Origin: Clostridia bacterium
GTDB lineage: Bacteria; Bacillota; Clostridia; Christensenellales; Borkfalkiaceae
Assembly: GCA_017646555.1 (NCBI GenBank)
Contig: JAGCMG010000144.1
Coordinates: 1 to 5,058 of the forward strand
Reading direction: 5' to 3'
DNA length: 5,058 nt
Shown: positions 4,352 through 5,058 of the stretch, piece after piece
Layout of the letters: each line of letters starts with the position of its first letter
How positions within the stretch are numbered: position 1 is the first letter of the stretch
Notes under the pieces: model-generated
Seen by the model: the letters and a program-made list of their open reading frames with translations, nothing else
Database searches by the model: none
Told to the model about the DNA's origin: nothing
Translations under genes and position numbers: made by a program

Positions 4352-4615
4352 GGGCTGTGCGAAAGTGCGGCCCTTAACTGTTGTTAAGGAATCGTAGAAT
4401 GACAACTGCATAGGAGATATAGAGCAAATATCTTAAAGAGAATACTTTAATTATAAGTAAAGTACAAGGCAAATTAGACTTTGTAAAAAAGCTAATTGTT
4501 AATGAAGGTTAATACGAAGCAAAATTTAAAGCGTAGGAAAACGATTCACTAAATAATTAGCCGAGTAAAAAGAAGAATTTAAAAATCAATTCGACGGACT
4601 TCGAGAGAAGTCAAA
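4352..4615 (+). other. Structured 5' leader of the 23S rRNA precursor, spacer-like
   Basis: About 260 nt with no ORF preceded by an RBS lie between the promoter and the 23S 5' end. The transcript begins with GGGCTGTGC-GAAA-GTGCGGCCC (4352-4373), a 9-bp stem with three wobbles and a GNRA loop. An overlapping alternative hairpin is CCTTAAC-TGTT-GTTAAGG (4372-4389). TGACAACTGCATAG (about 4400-4413) resembles the segment that follows boxA in Firmicute 16S-23S spacers, but the boxA itself (TGTTCTTTG-like) is not recognisable. GACTTC-GAGA-GAAGTC (4597-4612) ends about three bases before the mature 23S. The leader thus looks like the 3' part of a normal 16S-23S spacer placed behind an independent promoter. 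It contains no tRNA gene. Confidence 0.6.
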
Positions 4616-5058
4616 GATCAAGCTACGAAGAGCATACAGGTGAATGCCTTGGCACATAGCGCCGAAGAAGGACGTGACAAGCTGCGAAAAGCTACGGGGA
4701 GAAGCAAATATTCCGTGATCCGTAGATATCCGAATGAGGGAACTCAACACGAGTAATATTGTGTTATCGTTATATAAATCCATAGTATAACGAAGGGAAC
4801 CCGGGGAACTGAAACATCTAATTACCCGGAGGAAAAGAAAGTAAAACAACGATTCCGAAAGTAGTGGCGAGCGAAATCGGAGGAGCCCAAACCAGAGATA
4901 GTAATATGTCTGGGGTGACGGACCCAAGAAGGAAATAGAAAGGTAGTGGAATATGGCTGGAAAGCCAAACGAAAGAGGGTAAAAGTCCCGTACACGAAAC
5001 CGTTCGAAAGCCGTGGGTATCCAGAGTACGGCGGGGCACGAGGAATCCTGCCGGAACA
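4616..5058 (+). rRNA. rrl: 23S ribosomal RNA, 5' part (continues beyond the window)
   Basis: The RNA of the large ribosomal subunit starts near GATCAAGCTACGAAGAGC. Conserved domain I segments are visible: ATGCCTTGGCAC (4644-4655), GAAGGACGTGACAAGCTGCG (4666-4685), TGATCCGTAGATATCCGAATG, ACCCGGGGAACTGAAACATC (4800-4819), AGTAGTGGCGAGCGAA (about 4861-4876), AAAAGTCCCGTACACGAAA and CGGCGGGGCACGAGGAATCC. Only about the first 440 nt, roughly 15% of a normal gene, are present. The 5' end is placed by alignment from memory, within a few bases. The first 60 nt are somewhat divergent from common clostridial 23S, with AGCATACAGGTGAATGCC where GGCGCACGGTGGATGCC is usual, but pairing partners at the 3' end and in 5.8S-like helices cannot be checked here. 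It is preceded by a protein gene and its own promoter rather than by 16S. Confidence 0.95.

Noticed and set aside
4586..5039. Two overlapping minus-strand ORFs (113 and 73 aa)
   Set aside because: They are antisense to 23S rRNA, with no RBS and typical rRNA-antisense translation.

Overview
The window looks like part of a low-GC, AT-rich Firmicute genome, most likely an uncultured clostridial lineage. The grounds are a DUF4250 protein, a two-domain NAT_N/GNAT_C acyltransferase of the type seen in clostridia, a PgcA-type phosphohexomutase, a BspA-like leucine-rich-repeat fragment, encoded CCA ends on all six tRNAs, and a 23S rRNA start close to clostridial sequences. The lineage is inferred from family distributions and was not computed.

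Layout, all on the + strand. Positions 1-78 hold a piece of a BspA-like LRR gene that goes out of frame into a small three-helix membrane protein (79-372). A strong intrinsic terminator (378-404) follows, and a 58-residue DUF4250 protein (419-595) starts only 14 bases after it. A near-consensus sigma-A promoter (662-690) and a leader of about 110 nt precede a compact cluster of six tRNAs: Gly(TCC), Arg(TCT), His(GTG), Gln(TTG), Lys(TTT) and Lys(CTT) (808-1319). The cluster ends in a terminator (1324-1348). That terminator is repeated exactly 139 bp downstream (1463-1487), and the two copies bracket a GC-rich, hairpin-dense element of about 110 bp. Next come a probable N-acyltransferase (1559-2464), apparently read from a leaderless mRNA, and a phosphoglucomutase/phosphomannomutase (2575-4290) with its own promoter and a good RBS. 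Finally a promoter (4319-4347) and a structured leader of about 260 nt lead into the 5' part of a 23S rRNA gene (about 4616 to the window end).

The genes form separate transcription units rather than one pathway. Translation machinery (tRNAs, 23S) alternates with single metabolic or unknown genes, each with its own signals. The most notable points are: the 23S gene lies directly behind a protein gene with its own promoter and no 16S gene in the 4.6 kb upstream; two tRNAs in the same cluster carry A/C mismatches at acceptor position 3:70; the element between the twin terminators contains a perfect 12-nt complement to the T arm of the adjacent tRNA-Lys(CTT); and the LRR/membrane-protein junction at the left edge looks like a recombination or assembly join. 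No CRISPR array, transposase, phage gene or defence system is visible.
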